DNA of 6,588 bases from a bacterium (GCA_027296025.1 JAPUJU010000021.1:1-6588); one strand, 5' to 3'; positions 1 to 5,901 are shown, counted from the first letter of the stretch. Numbers and translations: made by a program. Notes: generated by a model from the letters alone, not told the origin.

Positions 1-228
1 CCCGAAGGCCGGGTGTTCCTGATCGACCGCGGCGTCGTGCAGTACCACGCACAGGTGCAGGGCGATCTGGATGAAGCGCTTTACGGTGTTTTCAAAGACT
101 TTGCGCTTCTGGAAAGCCTCTCCGAAACGACCGGGTTCACCGTTGTCGAGGGCGAGCGCATCACAGCGGATCAACCTTGCGCTGACGCGGGCCGTCGAGT
201 CCGCGGGCGCCGTCGTCCGTATCGCTGA
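1..228 (+). CDS. 5'-open upstream portion of the divergent polysaccharide deacetylase gene, out of frame with the rest
   Basis: Frame 1 is open from the window edge to a stop at 226-228. Up to about position 160 it looks coding: most third codon positions are G or C, and the protein reads as a sensible mixed helix/strand segment (FLIDRGVVQYHAQ..., DEALYGVFKDFALLESLSE). After about 165 it degenerates into an Arg-rich string (RRVRGRRRPYR) while frame 2 starts to read as a normal protein (RINLALTRAVESAGAVVRI). I infer that bases 1 to about 165 are the middle of the same gene as the deacetylase below, its true start lying before the window. The two frames are out of register by one base (one extra base, or two missing). 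Family members commonly have an N-terminal membrane anchor and a region like this before the catalytic domain. A separate short gene is possible but less likely. Confidence 0.55.
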   Translation, partial: PEGRVFLIDRGVVQYHAQVQGDLDEALYGVFKDFALLESLSETTGFTVVEGERITADQPCADAGRRVRGRRRPYR

Positions 229-1006
229 GGAGAAAAATAAGGGCGCGCTCGTGACCTTCGAGCTCGGAACGCACAAGTTCCCGACCCACCGGATTCGTAT
301 CGTACGAAAATTAGAGGGCCCCTTCATCGCGCAGCGGCAGCACCCGAATCCGCGCGTGGCCATCGTTATTGACGACTTCGGATACTCGCGGAGCGAGCTG
401 ATCGAGGAATTCCTCAGCCTGGACTTTCCGGTGACGATCGCCGTCATACCGACGCTTCGCCACTCCGCGTACACGGCGAAGAGGGCGCGTGAGCTGGACA
501 AACAGGTGATCCTGCACCTGCCGATGGAAGCGGAGGCGCATGGATCGGACGTCCCGTGGATCAGCACGGACATGAACCGCTCCGAGATCACCGATCTTCT
601 AAATCGCTACGTGGACGGCAGCCCCGGAATCGCCGGGGTGAACAATCATCTGGGGTCGCGCGCCACGCAGGATCGGGCGGTCATGGAAACGGTGCTCAGG
701 GTTCTCAAGCGAGAGGACCTCTTCTTTCTCGACTCTTTGACTTCCCCCAACTCCATCGCGTATACTACCGCCAGATCCCTCGGTGTACCCGCCGCGCGCA
801 ACGACATCTTTCTCGATGCTGGCACGGATGAAGAAGCGGTTGTCGAGGAACGCGTGTATCGATTGATCGCGTTGGCGAAGCGGAGAGGGTCGGCGATCGG
901 CATCGGCCACCCGAAGGCATGGACGCTGGAGGGAATCAGATCGGCAGAACACATGCTCAAACAATCCGGCGTCGAAGTGGTTTTTGTGTCGGAGCTGGCA
1001 AACTGA
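71..1006 (+). CDS. Divergent polysaccharide deacetylase (YibQ/DUF610 family, Polysacc_deac_2)
   Basis: Counting from the ATG at 71 (311 residues), the NodB-like family signature spans about residues 94-309. It has the strand-plus-acid motif RVAIVIDDFGY (Asp101-Asp102), HLPME (149-153), the metal-site-like GVNNHLGS (189-196), FFLDSLTSPNS (218-228) with Asp221, and GIGHP (277-281) near the end. Members of this family are thought to act on polysaccharide or peptidoglycan in the envelope, but the substrate is not established. Residues 1 to about 33 are probably not real protein. The ATG at 71 has no ribosome binding site, and the first stretch is an out-of-frame reading of the upstream coding segment, which is coding in frame 1 up to about 160. 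The real gene therefore starts before the window and crosses a one-base frameshift near 157-172. The stop lies 13 bases before pdxJ, suggesting one transcript. Confidence 0.88.
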   Translation: MKRFTVFSKTLRFWKASPKRPGSPLSRASASQRINLALTRAVESAGAVVRIAEEKNKGALVTFELGTHKFPTHRIRIVRKLEGPFIAQRQHPNPRVAIVIDDFGYSRSELIEEFLSLDFPVTIAVIPTLRHSAYTAKRARELDKQVILHLPMEAEAHGSDVPWISTDMNRSEITDLLNRYVDGSPGIAGVNNHLGSRATQDRAVMETVLRVLKREDLFFLDSLTSPNSIAYTTARSLGVPAARNDIFLDAGTDEEAVVEERVYRLIALAKRRGSAIGIGHPKAWTLEGIRSAEHMLKQSGVEVVFVSELAN

Positions 1007-1011
1007 AAGGA
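1006..1011 (+). promoter_or_regulatory. Ribosome binding site that fixes the pdxJ start
   Basis: AAAGGA lies 8 bases before the ATG at 1020, directly after (and sharing one base with) the TGA of the deacetylase gene. This selects ATG 1020 over the upstream in-frame GTG at 984, which would overlap the deacetylase gene and add 12 residues not found in the family. Confidence 0.75.
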
Positions 1012-1019
1012 AAACGGCG

Positions 1020-1733
1020 ATGGTTCGATTAGGGGTAAACGTGGATCATGTGTCCACGCTGCGCGAGGCGCGCAAAACATACGAGCCGGATCCGGTGGCG
1101 GCTGCAATCGCCGTGGAGATGGCCGGTGCCGACCAGGTAACAATCCATCTGCGCGAAGACCGACGCCATATTCAGAACCGGGACGCGCGCCTGATTCGCG
1201 AAGTGGTTCATACCGCGATGAACCTCGAGATGGCCATGACGCCCGAAATGCAGGAGATCGCCCTCGCGTTGCACCCGGACTCGATCACCCTGGTCCCGGA
1301 GAAACGAGAAGAGATCACGACCGAAGGCGGACTGGACCTCATTAATGCCGGTGCGATTGTGAACGAAGTGATCGGCACCATGAAAAGCGCAGGGATCAAA
1401 CCGTGTGCGTTTCTCGATCCGGATATCGAACAGATTAAACAGGCCGCCTACCTGCAGTTTGCGGCTGTGGAAATTCACACGGGTTCCTACGCGAATGCGA
1501 AAGGGGCCGAGAAAGCAGAGGAACTCCAGAAGATCAAGGATACGGCGATTGCCGTCCGGCATCTCGGGATGATCGCCCACGCCGGGCACGGTCTCGACTA
1601 TCACAACGTCCGGGCCGTCGCCGTGATACCGGAGATCGAAGAGCTGAATATCGGGCATTCCATCCTGGCGCGCGCGGTCTTCGTGGGGCTCGATGTGGCG
1701 GTCCGGGATATGTTGCGGCTCATGGGCCGCTGA
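1020..1733 (+). CDS. pdxJ: Pyridoxine 5'-phosphate synthase PdxJ
   Basis: PdxJ catalyses the last ring-forming step of the DXP-dependent vitamin B6 pathway in the cytoplasm. It condenses 1-deoxy-D-xylulose 5-phosphate with 3-amino-2-oxopropyl phosphate to give pyridoxine 5'-phosphate. The 237-residue product has the usual length and reads as a complete TIM barrel. Recognisable motifs are GVNVDHVSTLREAR (5-18), TIHLREDRRHI (41-51), NLEMA (68-72), LVPEKREE (91-98), EIHTG (151-155), AGHGL (188-192) and ELNIGH (208-213). By alignment from memory with E. coli PdxJ, His43, Arg45, Glu70, Glu151 and His190 match the catalytic His45, Arg47, Glu72, Glu153 and His193, and Arg18 matches Arg20, so the enzyme should be active. 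The start is set by AAAGGA 8 bases upstream of ATG 1020. The gene ends in a tandem stop, TGA-TAA (1731-1736). It follows the deacetylase gene at 13 bases, whereas the next gene, secD, is 293 bases away behind its own promoter. Confidence 0.98.
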   Translation: MVRLGVNVDHVSTLREARKTYEPDPVAAAIAVEMAGADQVTIHLREDRRHIQNRDARLIREVVHTAMNLEMAMTPEMQEIALALHPDSITLVPEKREEITTEGGLDLINAGAIVNEVIGTMKSAGIKPCAFLDPDIEQIKQAAYLQFAAVEIHTGSYANAKGAEKAEELQKIKDTAIAVRHLGMIAHAGHGLDYHNVRAVAVIPEIEELNIGHSILARAVFVGLDVAVRDMLRLMGR

Positions 1734-1737
1734 TAAG

Positions 1738-1764
1738 GGGCCCGACCGACCCCGGAGGGGGCCC
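1738..1764 (+). other. GC-rich hairpin after pdxJ, possible weak terminator
   Basis: GGGCCC at 1738-1743 can pair with GGGCCC at 1759-1764 around a 15-base loop, four bases after the pdxJ TGA. No T-run follows, so this is not a standard intrinsic terminator. It could protect the 3' end or slow polymerase. The position at the operon end favours a transcript-end role, but the evidence is only the self-complementarity. Confidence 0.3.
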
Positions 1765-1813
1765 GCACCAACGCCCGCGGTCGCTCCTAGTCCGTGTGGC
1801 TGTTGATTTTCCG

Positions 1814-1841
1814 TTGACTCCGGGGGAGGAAAATGTATAAT
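1814..1841 (+). promoter_or_regulatory. Near-consensus sigma-70 promoter for secD-secF
   Basis: TTGACT (1814-1819) and TATAAT (1836-1841) are separated by 16 bases. The -10 is perfect and the -35 differs from TTGACA in its last base. The predicted start is near 1847-1849, giving a leader of about 180 bases before secD. It sits in the only long gap between the pdxJ and secD groups, where a housekeeping promoter for the Sec accessory genes is expected. Confidence 0.8.
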
Positions 1842-1846
1842 TTTCC
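1828..1846. repeat. Perfect 7-5-7 inverted repeat centred on the -10 box, possible operator
   Basis: GGAAAAT (1828-1834), five bases GTATA, then ATTTTCC (1840-1846). The repeat encloses the whole TATAAT and its centre is at 1837. A dimeric repressor bound here would block polymerase directly. As RNA it would not be made in full, because the predicted start lies just downstream, so a DNA-level role is more likely. No regulator is identified in the window. Confidence 0.5.
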
Positions 1847-1847
1847 A

Positions 1848-2026
1848 CTCGATCGACTTCTCACCTGAACTCCACTTTCGAATTTTCTCGCGAGGGAAGG
1901 CGCTCTGCTCGGCTCGTCCGTCAGGTCTGGAAGTGTGACAGGATGTGACCCGGGAATGAAGGCTCGCCACCGGCAGTTGCACAGCGGCCGCGGGCTCGAT
2001 ACGAGTTCGCTTTGAGGATCTGTTGA
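1848..2026 (+). other. Long 5' leader of the secD transcript
   Basis: About 180 bases lie between the predicted transcription start and the secD ATG. Contents seen: an 8-bp palindrome CTCGCGAG (1887-1894), a ten-base-period direct repeat of TGTGAC (1934-1939 and 1944-1949), a GCGGCCGC palindrome (1984-1991), and a possible 19-codon ORF (1956-2015). I recognise no known riboswitch class. The secD ribosome binding site is GAGGA at 2014-2018, 8 bases before the ATG. Confidence 0.45.
1956..2015 (+). CDS. Possible 19-residue leader peptide upstream of secD
   Basis: ATG at 1956 opens a 19-codon frame (MKARHRQLHSGRGLDTSSL) ending in TGA at 2013-2015. That stop overlaps the first bases of the secD Shine-Dalgarno segment (TGAGGA, 2013-2018), an arrangement that would couple its translation to secD initiation. 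The ribosome binding site is poor: the nearest AGGA ends 12 bases upstream. A GTG at 1935 would extend the frame to 26 residues. Regulatory leader peptides upstream of Sec genes are known (SecM before secA in E. coli, VemP before secDF2 in Vibrio), but this peptide shares no recognisable arrest motif or signal sequence with them. It may be a chance ORF. Confidence 0.2.
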   Translation: MKARHRQLHSGRGLDTSSL

Positions 2027-3739
2027 ATGACAAAATACTGGAAACACATACTGATCGTCGTCGTGCTCGGGTACTGCGCGTGGCTTCTTTATCCGACCAT
2101 CAAGTACTACACGATGCCGGCCGAGGTTCGCGAAAACCTGACGAAGGTGGAAAAAGACCGCTACCTCGACTCGGTGATCAAGCTGGGACTCGATCTTCAG
2201 GGGGGTATGCACCTCGTCCTCGAGATTGACGATTCCGGTCTGAATGACGATGCGAAAAAAGACGCGCTCGATCGAGCGATCAAGATTATTCGTAACCGCG
2301 TCGACCAGTTCGGCGTGTCCGAGCCGGTCATTCAAAAGCAGGGTGAAAAACGAATCATCGTTCAGCTTCCCGGCCTGGAGGACCCTGAGCGCGCGCGGAA
2401 ACTGATCGGCAGAACGGCGCAACTGGATTTTCACCTCGTGCGTGAGCCCGACGAACTCGGACGCGTTCTGCGTGATCTCGATACCGCGCTGAAGGGCGTG
2501 ACCGTGACGGGCACGCGGATCGATTCGACCGCCACGGACGAAGAGGACGCCTCGATCGGTTTGGACGGTGCGGACGTAGCGGTGAGCGATGCAGCGCCGG
2601 AGGACGCGCTCAGTACCGCGTTCGATACGCTCCTGCAGAGTATTCCCGGTATCGAAGACGTCGAAGTGCCGCTGCGGTCGGGCAGCGAAGACGCGCCGTT
2701 TACCGGCTACCTCGTGACGGCGTTCGGCGGGGCGGTCGCCGTCGAAGAGGGGAACCGCGAGGCCATCAGCCTGCTCCTGCAGACGCCGCAGGCCAGGCGC
2801 GTCATTCCGAGAAATTCCATTTTCATGTGGGAAAACATTTCAAAACCCATTCAGGGCGGGGGACAGGGCCGGTTGTTGTACCTTATTGAGAAAAAACCCA
2901 CGCTTTCGGGCGATCATCTCGTCAATGCGACCACGCGCCCCGACCCGGATGATCCGAGCACGCTCAATATCGGTTTCACGCTCGACCGTGCAGGCGGCAT
3001 GATCTTCGCGCGGTTCACCGGCGACAACATCGGCCGGCGAATCGCGATCTCGCTCGACAGTCTGATTACGTCGGCTCCGGTCGTTCAATCAAAAATCCCG
3101 GGCGGCGAAGGCCGGATCACCGGACAGTTCACGGACGAGGAGGCGAACGACCTCGCCATCATTCTTCGTGCGGGAGCCCTGCCGGCACCTCTCGAAATCA
3201 AGGAAGAGCGCACCGTTGGCCCGACACTCGGACACGACTCGATCGTGCTCGGTGTTCGGGCAGCCGTACTCGGGTTCGCCCTGGTCCTGCTCTTTATGCT
3301 CATCTATTACAAAGGGTCGGGACTGCTCGCGTGCGGCGCGCTCGTTCTGAACCTGATCATCGTGATGGCCGTCCTCACCCAGCTGCGGGCGGCGCTCACG
3401 CTGCCCGGTATCGCAGGGCTGATTCTGACGATCGGTCTGGCGGTCGACGCGAACGTGCTGATCTTCGAACGCATCCGCGAAGAACTCGCGAAGGCGAAGA
3501 CCGTCCGAAGCGCGATCGACAGCGGCTTCGATCGCGCGTTCACAACGATTCTCGACGCAAACCTGACGACACTGATCACTGCGTTCGTGCTCTGGCAGTT
3601 CGGGACGGGACCGATCAAGGGATTTGCGACGACGCTCAGCATTGGAATTATCGCCAGTATGTTTACAGCGCTCATGTGTACGCGAATTGTTTTCCAGATG
3701 ATAACGGGGCGCTGGTCACTTAAGAAGCTCAGTATCTAG
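2027..3739 (+). CDS. secD: Protein translocase subunit SecD
   Basis: SecD pairs with SecF in the inner membrane and uses the proton gradient to help pull exported proteins through SecYEG. The 570-residue product has the full architecture. TM1 is at about 7-26, followed by a large periplasmic region (about 27-405) containing the family motif KLGLDLQGGMHLVLEI (52-67) and the P1 base segment DRAIKIIRNRVDQFGVSEPVI. A second conserved block, IGFTLDRAGG, leads through ITSAPVV to ITGQFTDEEANDLAIILRAGALPAPLEI. TM2-TM6 run from about 406 to 557. TM4 carries GLAVDANVLIFERIREE (470-486), whose Asp474 corresponds to the functionally essential Asp of E. coli TM4. The periplasmic head (about 160-245) is long and acidic. 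The start has GAGGA 8 bases upstream. secF follows after 21 bases; no yajC precedes. Confidence 0.98.
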   Translation: MTKYWKHILIVVVLGYCAWLLYPTIKYYTMPAEVRENLTKVEKDRYLDSVIKLGLDLQGGMHLVLEIDDSGLNDDAKKDALDRAIKIIRNRVDQFGVSEPVIQKQGEKRIIVQLPGLEDPERARKLIGRTAQLDFHLVREPDELGRVLRDLDTALKGVTVTGTRIDSTATDEEDASIGLDGADVAVSDAAPEDALSTAFDTLLQSIPGIEDVEVPLRSGSEDAPFTGYLVTAFGGAVAVEEGNREAISLLLQTPQARRVIPRNSIFMWENISKPIQGGGQGRLLYLIEKKPTLSGDHLVNATTRPDPDDPSTLNIGFTLDRAGGMIFARFTGDNIGRRIAISLDSLITSAPVVQSKIPGGEGRITGQFTDEEANDLAIILRAGALPAPLEIKEERTVGPTLGHDSIVLGVRAAVLGFALVLLFMLIYYKGSGLLACGALVLNLIIVMAVLTQLRAALTLPGIAGLILTIGLAVDANVLIFERIREELAKAKTVRSAIDSGFDRAFTTILDANLTTLITAFVLWQFGTGPIKGFATTLSIGIIASMFTALMCTRIVFQMITGRWSLKKLSI

Positions 3740-3743
3740 TCTG

Positions 3744-3756
3744 AGAGGAATTCTCT
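3744..3756 (+). promoter_or_regulatory. secF ribosome binding site within a near-palindrome
   Basis: AGAGGA (3744-3749) precedes ATG 3761 with an 11-base spacer, rather long. The segment AGAGGAATTCTCT is palindromic apart from one extra G, so it could fold weakly and dampen initiation. This is a minor feature. Confidence 0.4.
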
Positions 3757-3760
3757 AACG

Positions 3761-4660
3761 ATGCGGATTCTAAAACACCCGAACGTTGACTTCATCGGCC
3801 TGCGAAAGAAGTCCGCGATTCTCTCCGCGGTTCTGATTCTCTCAGGTCTCGTCTCGGTCGGGATTCACAAGGGCTTTAAAACGAGTATCGACTTTGCGGG
3901 CGGTACACTCGTCGAGATCGGTTTTGCAAACGAGGTGCCACTGCAGGAAGTTCGCGACGCCATCGACGCCGCGGGCTTTGCAGGAGCTGAGGTCACGCAT
4001 TTCGGGTCGAACACGGACATCCTCATCAAAGTGAAAGCGATCGGAGACGCCTCTGAAGCGTCGCGGGAGATCGAGAGGGTCCTCCATGAGGCGTGGCCGG
4101 GCGTCGACATGCGCCGGGTCGAATCGGTTGGCCCGAAGATCGGAAGCGAGCTGAAGACTGCGGCGTTCTGGGCAATCATTTACTCGCTCTTCGGGATCGT
4201 TGTCTACATTGGGTGGCGGTTTCAGTTCCGCTTTGCGATCGCTGCGATCATCGCCCTCATTCACGATGTGCTCTTTACGCTGGGTTTCTTCTCCGTCTCC
4301 GGACTCGAGTTGTCGATTCCCGTCATCGCGGGGATCCTGACGGTTGTCGGTTACTCGCTCAACGATACGATCGTTGTGTTCGACCGGATTCGTGAAAATC
4401 TCCGGACGCGCAAGCGGGAGGGATATTCGATCGTCGTCAACAGTTCGATCAATGAGACCCTTTCGCGAACGATCATTACGTCCTTTACCACGCTGGTCGT
4501 GGTGCTCAGCCTCGTCATCATCGGCGGTCCGGTCATTCGAGACTTCGCGCTCACGTTGCTGGTCGGCGTTATAATCGGAACCTATTCCTCTATCTTCATC
4601 GCGAGCCCGGTCCTCGTCGCCTGGGAAGACTGGCGCGTGAAGCGCGGCTGGCGGCGCTAG
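3761..4660 (+). CDS. secF: Protein translocase subunit SecF
   Basis: SecF is the partner of SecD in the proton-driven accessory complex of the Sec translocon. The 299 residues match the usual length. TM1 is at about 17-35, then the periplasmic domain begins with the signature SIDFAGGTLVEI (42-53), and VGPKIGSELKTAAFWA (123-138) leads into TM2. TM2-TM6 run from about 132 to 288. TM4 contains VVGYSLNDTIVVFDRIREN (195-213), the SecF hallmark that carries conserved Asp residues, and it is followed by the conserved INETLSRTIITSFTTL (230-245). The cytoplasmic tail is short and basic (VKRGWRR). ATG 3761 lies 21 bases after the secD stop and is preceded by AGAGGA. The stop is 16 bases before the DUF456 gene, so secD, secF and the next gene are probably one operon. 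No missing motif or frameshift is seen. Confidence 0.98.
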   Translation: MRILKHPNVDFIGLRKKSAILSAVLILSGLVSVGIHKGFKTSIDFAGGTLVEIGFANEVPLQEVRDAIDAAGFAGAEVTHFGSNTDILIKVKAIGDASEASREIERVLHEAWPGVDMRRVESVGPKIGSELKTAAFWAIIYSLFGIVVYIGWRFQFRFAIAAIIALIHDVLFTLGFFSVSGLELSIPVIAGILTVVGYSLNDTIVVFDRIRENLRTRKREGYSIVVNSSINETLSRTIITSFTTLVVVLSLVIIGGPVIRDFALTLLVGVIIGTYSSIFIASPVLVAWEDWRVKRGWRR

Positions 4661-4664
4661 CCGG

Positions 4665-4679
4665 CACCGGTTTCCGGTG
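4665..4679 (+). promoter_or_regulatory. Hairpin enclosing the GTG start of the DUF456 gene
   Basis: CACCGG (4665-4670), loop TTT, CCGGTG (4674-4679) form a perfect 6-bp GC-rich stem. The last three bases of the 3' arm are the GTG start codon, and no Shine-Dalgarno motif lies in the 16-base gap after secF. This suggests translation depends on ribosomes finishing secF and opening the stem. Confidence 0.4.
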
Positions 4680-5192
4680 GAAATTCTCCTCTACAAAGTT
4701 CTATTCGGTCTCCTTTACGTGGTACTTGCGGGCATCCTGTTGTCGACAACCGTCGGCGTGCCCGGTAACTGGATCCTCGTTGCCGTTGCCATCCTGATTG
4801 CGTTCGTTACGGATTTCGCGCGGATGTCGTGGACGTACCTGTTTATCTGCGTGGGGCTCGCCGTGCTCGGTGAGATTATTGAGAGCCTGCTCGGCGCGCT
4901 CGTTGTGGCGGGCCGTGGCGGCAGTCGCTGGGGCGTTCTCGGCTCGATGCTCGGCGGATTCCTCGGTGTGATTCTCGCGGCCGGGGTCTACCCGCCGCTC
5001 GGCAGCGTGATCTTCGGATTTCTCGGCGCTTTTGCCGGTGCCGTCGCCGGCGAGTACTTCAAGCACCGCAAGGCAGACCACGCGCTCCGAATCGGGTTCT
5101 GGTCGTTCGTCGGCCGCGCCGGGGCGATTGCGGGCAAGCTGGGGGTCGGGTGCGCGATCCTTTGGATACTAATCATGACAACCTGGCCTTAA
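4677..5192 (+). CDS. DUF456 family integral membrane protein
   Basis: This is a 171-residue, very hydrophobic, glycine-rich protein of unknown function. The order of features matches the DUF456 (PF04306) family. A first membrane segment (about 4-25) is followed by a Pro-Gly turn VGVPGNW (26-32) and a second membrane segment (about 32-47). Next comes a region with acidic residues GEIIES (65-70), a Gly/Ser-rich loop AGRGGSRWG (78-86), and a glycine-zipper double helix (GSMLGGFLGVILAAGVYPPLGS, then FGFLGAFAGAVAGEY) at about 89-127. A final membrane segment lies at about 150-168. The GTG at 4677 is chosen because a later start (for example GTG 4719) would cut the first membrane helix. Translation may be coupled to secF through the start-codon hairpin. 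Sitting 16 bases after secF, it probably shares the secDF transcript, but a role in export is only inferred. Glycine-zipper membrane proteins can oligomerise; no transport residues are evident. Confidence 0.85.
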   Translation: MEILLYKVLFGLLYVVLAGILLSTTVGVPGNWILVAVAILIAFVTDFARMSWTYLFICVGLAVLGEIIESLLGALVVAGRGGSRWGVLGSMLGGFLGVILAAGVYPPLGSVIFGFLGAFAGAVAGEYFKHRKADHALRIGFWSFVGRAGAIAGKLGVGCAILWILIMTTWP

Positions 5193-5194
5193 AC

Positions 5195-5254
5195 GTCCAC
5201 TATCGGGGACGCCCAGTCTCACAAAGTGGACAATCGGTGAAGAGGTCGGTGGAC
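5195..5254. promoter_or_regulatory. Three GTGGAC boxes upstream of the sigma-54 promoter, candidate activator sites
   Basis: GTCCACT (5195-5201) and AGTGGAC (5225-5231) form a 7-bp inverted repeat with 23 bases between the arms. A third GTGGAC (5249-5254) repeats the second at a 23-base step, and lies within another small inverted repeat, AGGTC-GGTG-GACCT (5243-5256). Relative to the predicted start at about 5311 the boxes are near -114, -83 and -60. Enhancer-binding activators of sigma-54 typically bind inverted repeats in about this range. The activator itself is not identified. Confidence 0.5.
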
Positions 5255-5284
5255 CTAACCCCTTTATTTTCAGCAAATCCAACG

Positions 5285-5299
5285 TGGCACAGAGATTGC
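5285..5299 (+). promoter_or_regulatory. Sigma-54 (RpoN) promoter
   Basis: TGGCAC (5285-5290), AGAGA, TTGC (5296-5299) match the -24/-12 consensus TGGCACRNNNNTTGCW at every position except the last W (C here). The invariant GG and GC are 10 bases apart, as required. The predicted start is near 5311, 22 bases before ATG 5333. It lies outside any coding region, between two genes in the same direction. Transcription from it would need an AAA+ enhancer-binding protein. Confidence 0.8.
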
Positions 5300-5332
5300 C
5301 GAGTTATACTCGTTTACTGTGGCCAGATTGCT

Positions 5333-5878
5333 ATGAAAAACGCACTCAGCACCGGACTGCTCTCCCTGCTCATGGTGACCTTTGTCTGCCAAGGTAAGGC
5401 CCTGTCTGCAACTACGTCCGTCCCCGACAACAATCAGGTGTCCGAGAAAGGCAAGGAATCCGGTTCGGATGAAGAGGATGCGGCCACCACATTGTCTGCG
5501 AAAGAGGACAAACTGGGGCCAATCAGCGTGTTCGCCGACATCGAGGCCGCCTGGCGAGCGGAAAAAGTGAACCAGATTCTTCAACATTACGGTCAGGGCA
5601 AGGTTGCGATCGCCATCGCCGGCACCGGTCCGACGGGCGGGGCGTTCAGCAGGAGCCAGAGTCACTATCTGCTCAAGGATTTGTTCAAGTACACGATCAC
5701 CGAGAAGTTCCAGTTCGTCCAGTACCGGCAGGTCACCGACGGCACGGAGGTGTATGCGGTTGCCGAGCGTTCATACAAGAAGAATGACGATGGCAGGCTC
5801 TTCAAAGACAAGATCTACGTCTCACTTCATCTGGAAAACGACCGCTGGGTGATCAGCGAAATCAAATCCATCCGCTGA
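5333..5878 (+). CDS. Exported NTF2-like protein (DUF4783-like), function unknown
   Basis: The 181-residue product begins with a signal peptide: MKN, a hydrophobic core at about 7-19, and likely cleavage near residues 23-26 (GKALSA). A low-complexity, acidic Ser/Asp/Glu-rich linker (about 27-60) follows. The folded domain (about 62-181) has an N-terminal helix (ISVFADIEAAWRAEKVNQIL), then a strand, the FSRSQSHYLLKDLF helix, and strands ending in YAVAERSY, KIYVSLHLE and RWVISEIKSIR. This pattern resembles the NTF2-like DUF4783 fold, a cone-shaped pocket without obvious catalytic residues; that family call is from pattern memory and is moderate. It should act in the periplasm or outside. ATG 5333 is chosen over the in-frame ATG at 5150 because it gives a signal peptide and lies just after the sigma-54 promoter. 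No clear Shine-Dalgarno motif precedes it. Confidence 0.8.
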   Translation: MKNALSTGLLSLLMVTFVCQGKALSATTSVPDNNQVSEKGKESGSDEEDAATTLSAKEDKLGPISVFADIEAAWRAEKVNQILQHYGQGKVAIAIAGTGPTGGAFSRSQSHYLLKDLFKYTITEKFQFVQYRQVTDGTEVYAVAERSYKKNDDGRLFKDKIYVSLHLENDRWVISEIKSIR

Positions 5879-5901
5879 AAGCTCCTCAGAGCGCCCCTTT
5901 C

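Noticed and set aside
819..834. TGGCAC with a GC at the -12 position inside the deacetylase gene, a possible second sigma-54 site.
   Set aside because: The -12 box reads AAGC instead of TTGC and the site lies inside coding sequence with no gene start at the right distance.
984..1022. Upstream GTG start for pdxJ.
   Set aside because: It would overlap the deacetylase gene and add 12 residues not found in PdxJ proteins. ATG 1020 has a good ribosome binding site.
1919..1945. GTCAGGTCTGGAAG resembles the apical loop of bacterial SRP (4.5S) RNA (GTCAGGTCCGGAAG).
   Set aside because: The essential 3' half of that loop (GGAAGCAGCC) is absent; the sequence continues GTGTGACAGG. The flanks do not obviously form the long SRP rod, and functional SRP RNAs keep this loop nearly invariant.
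1029..2033. 334-codon minus-strand frame opposite pdxJ.
   Set aside because: It is antisense to the whole of a confidently identified pdxJ, has no recognisable domain, and crosses the secD promoter region.
1787..2434. Long minus-strand frame covering the secD leader and the first 400 bases of secD.
   Set aside because: It lies mostly antisense to the conserved part of secD and shows no recognisable family; long antisense frames are common in GC-rich genes.
5150..5332. In-frame ATG at 5150 as the start of the NTF2-like gene.
   Set aside because: It would overlap the DUF456 gene and span the sigma-54 promoter, hiding the signal peptide that begins at 5333.
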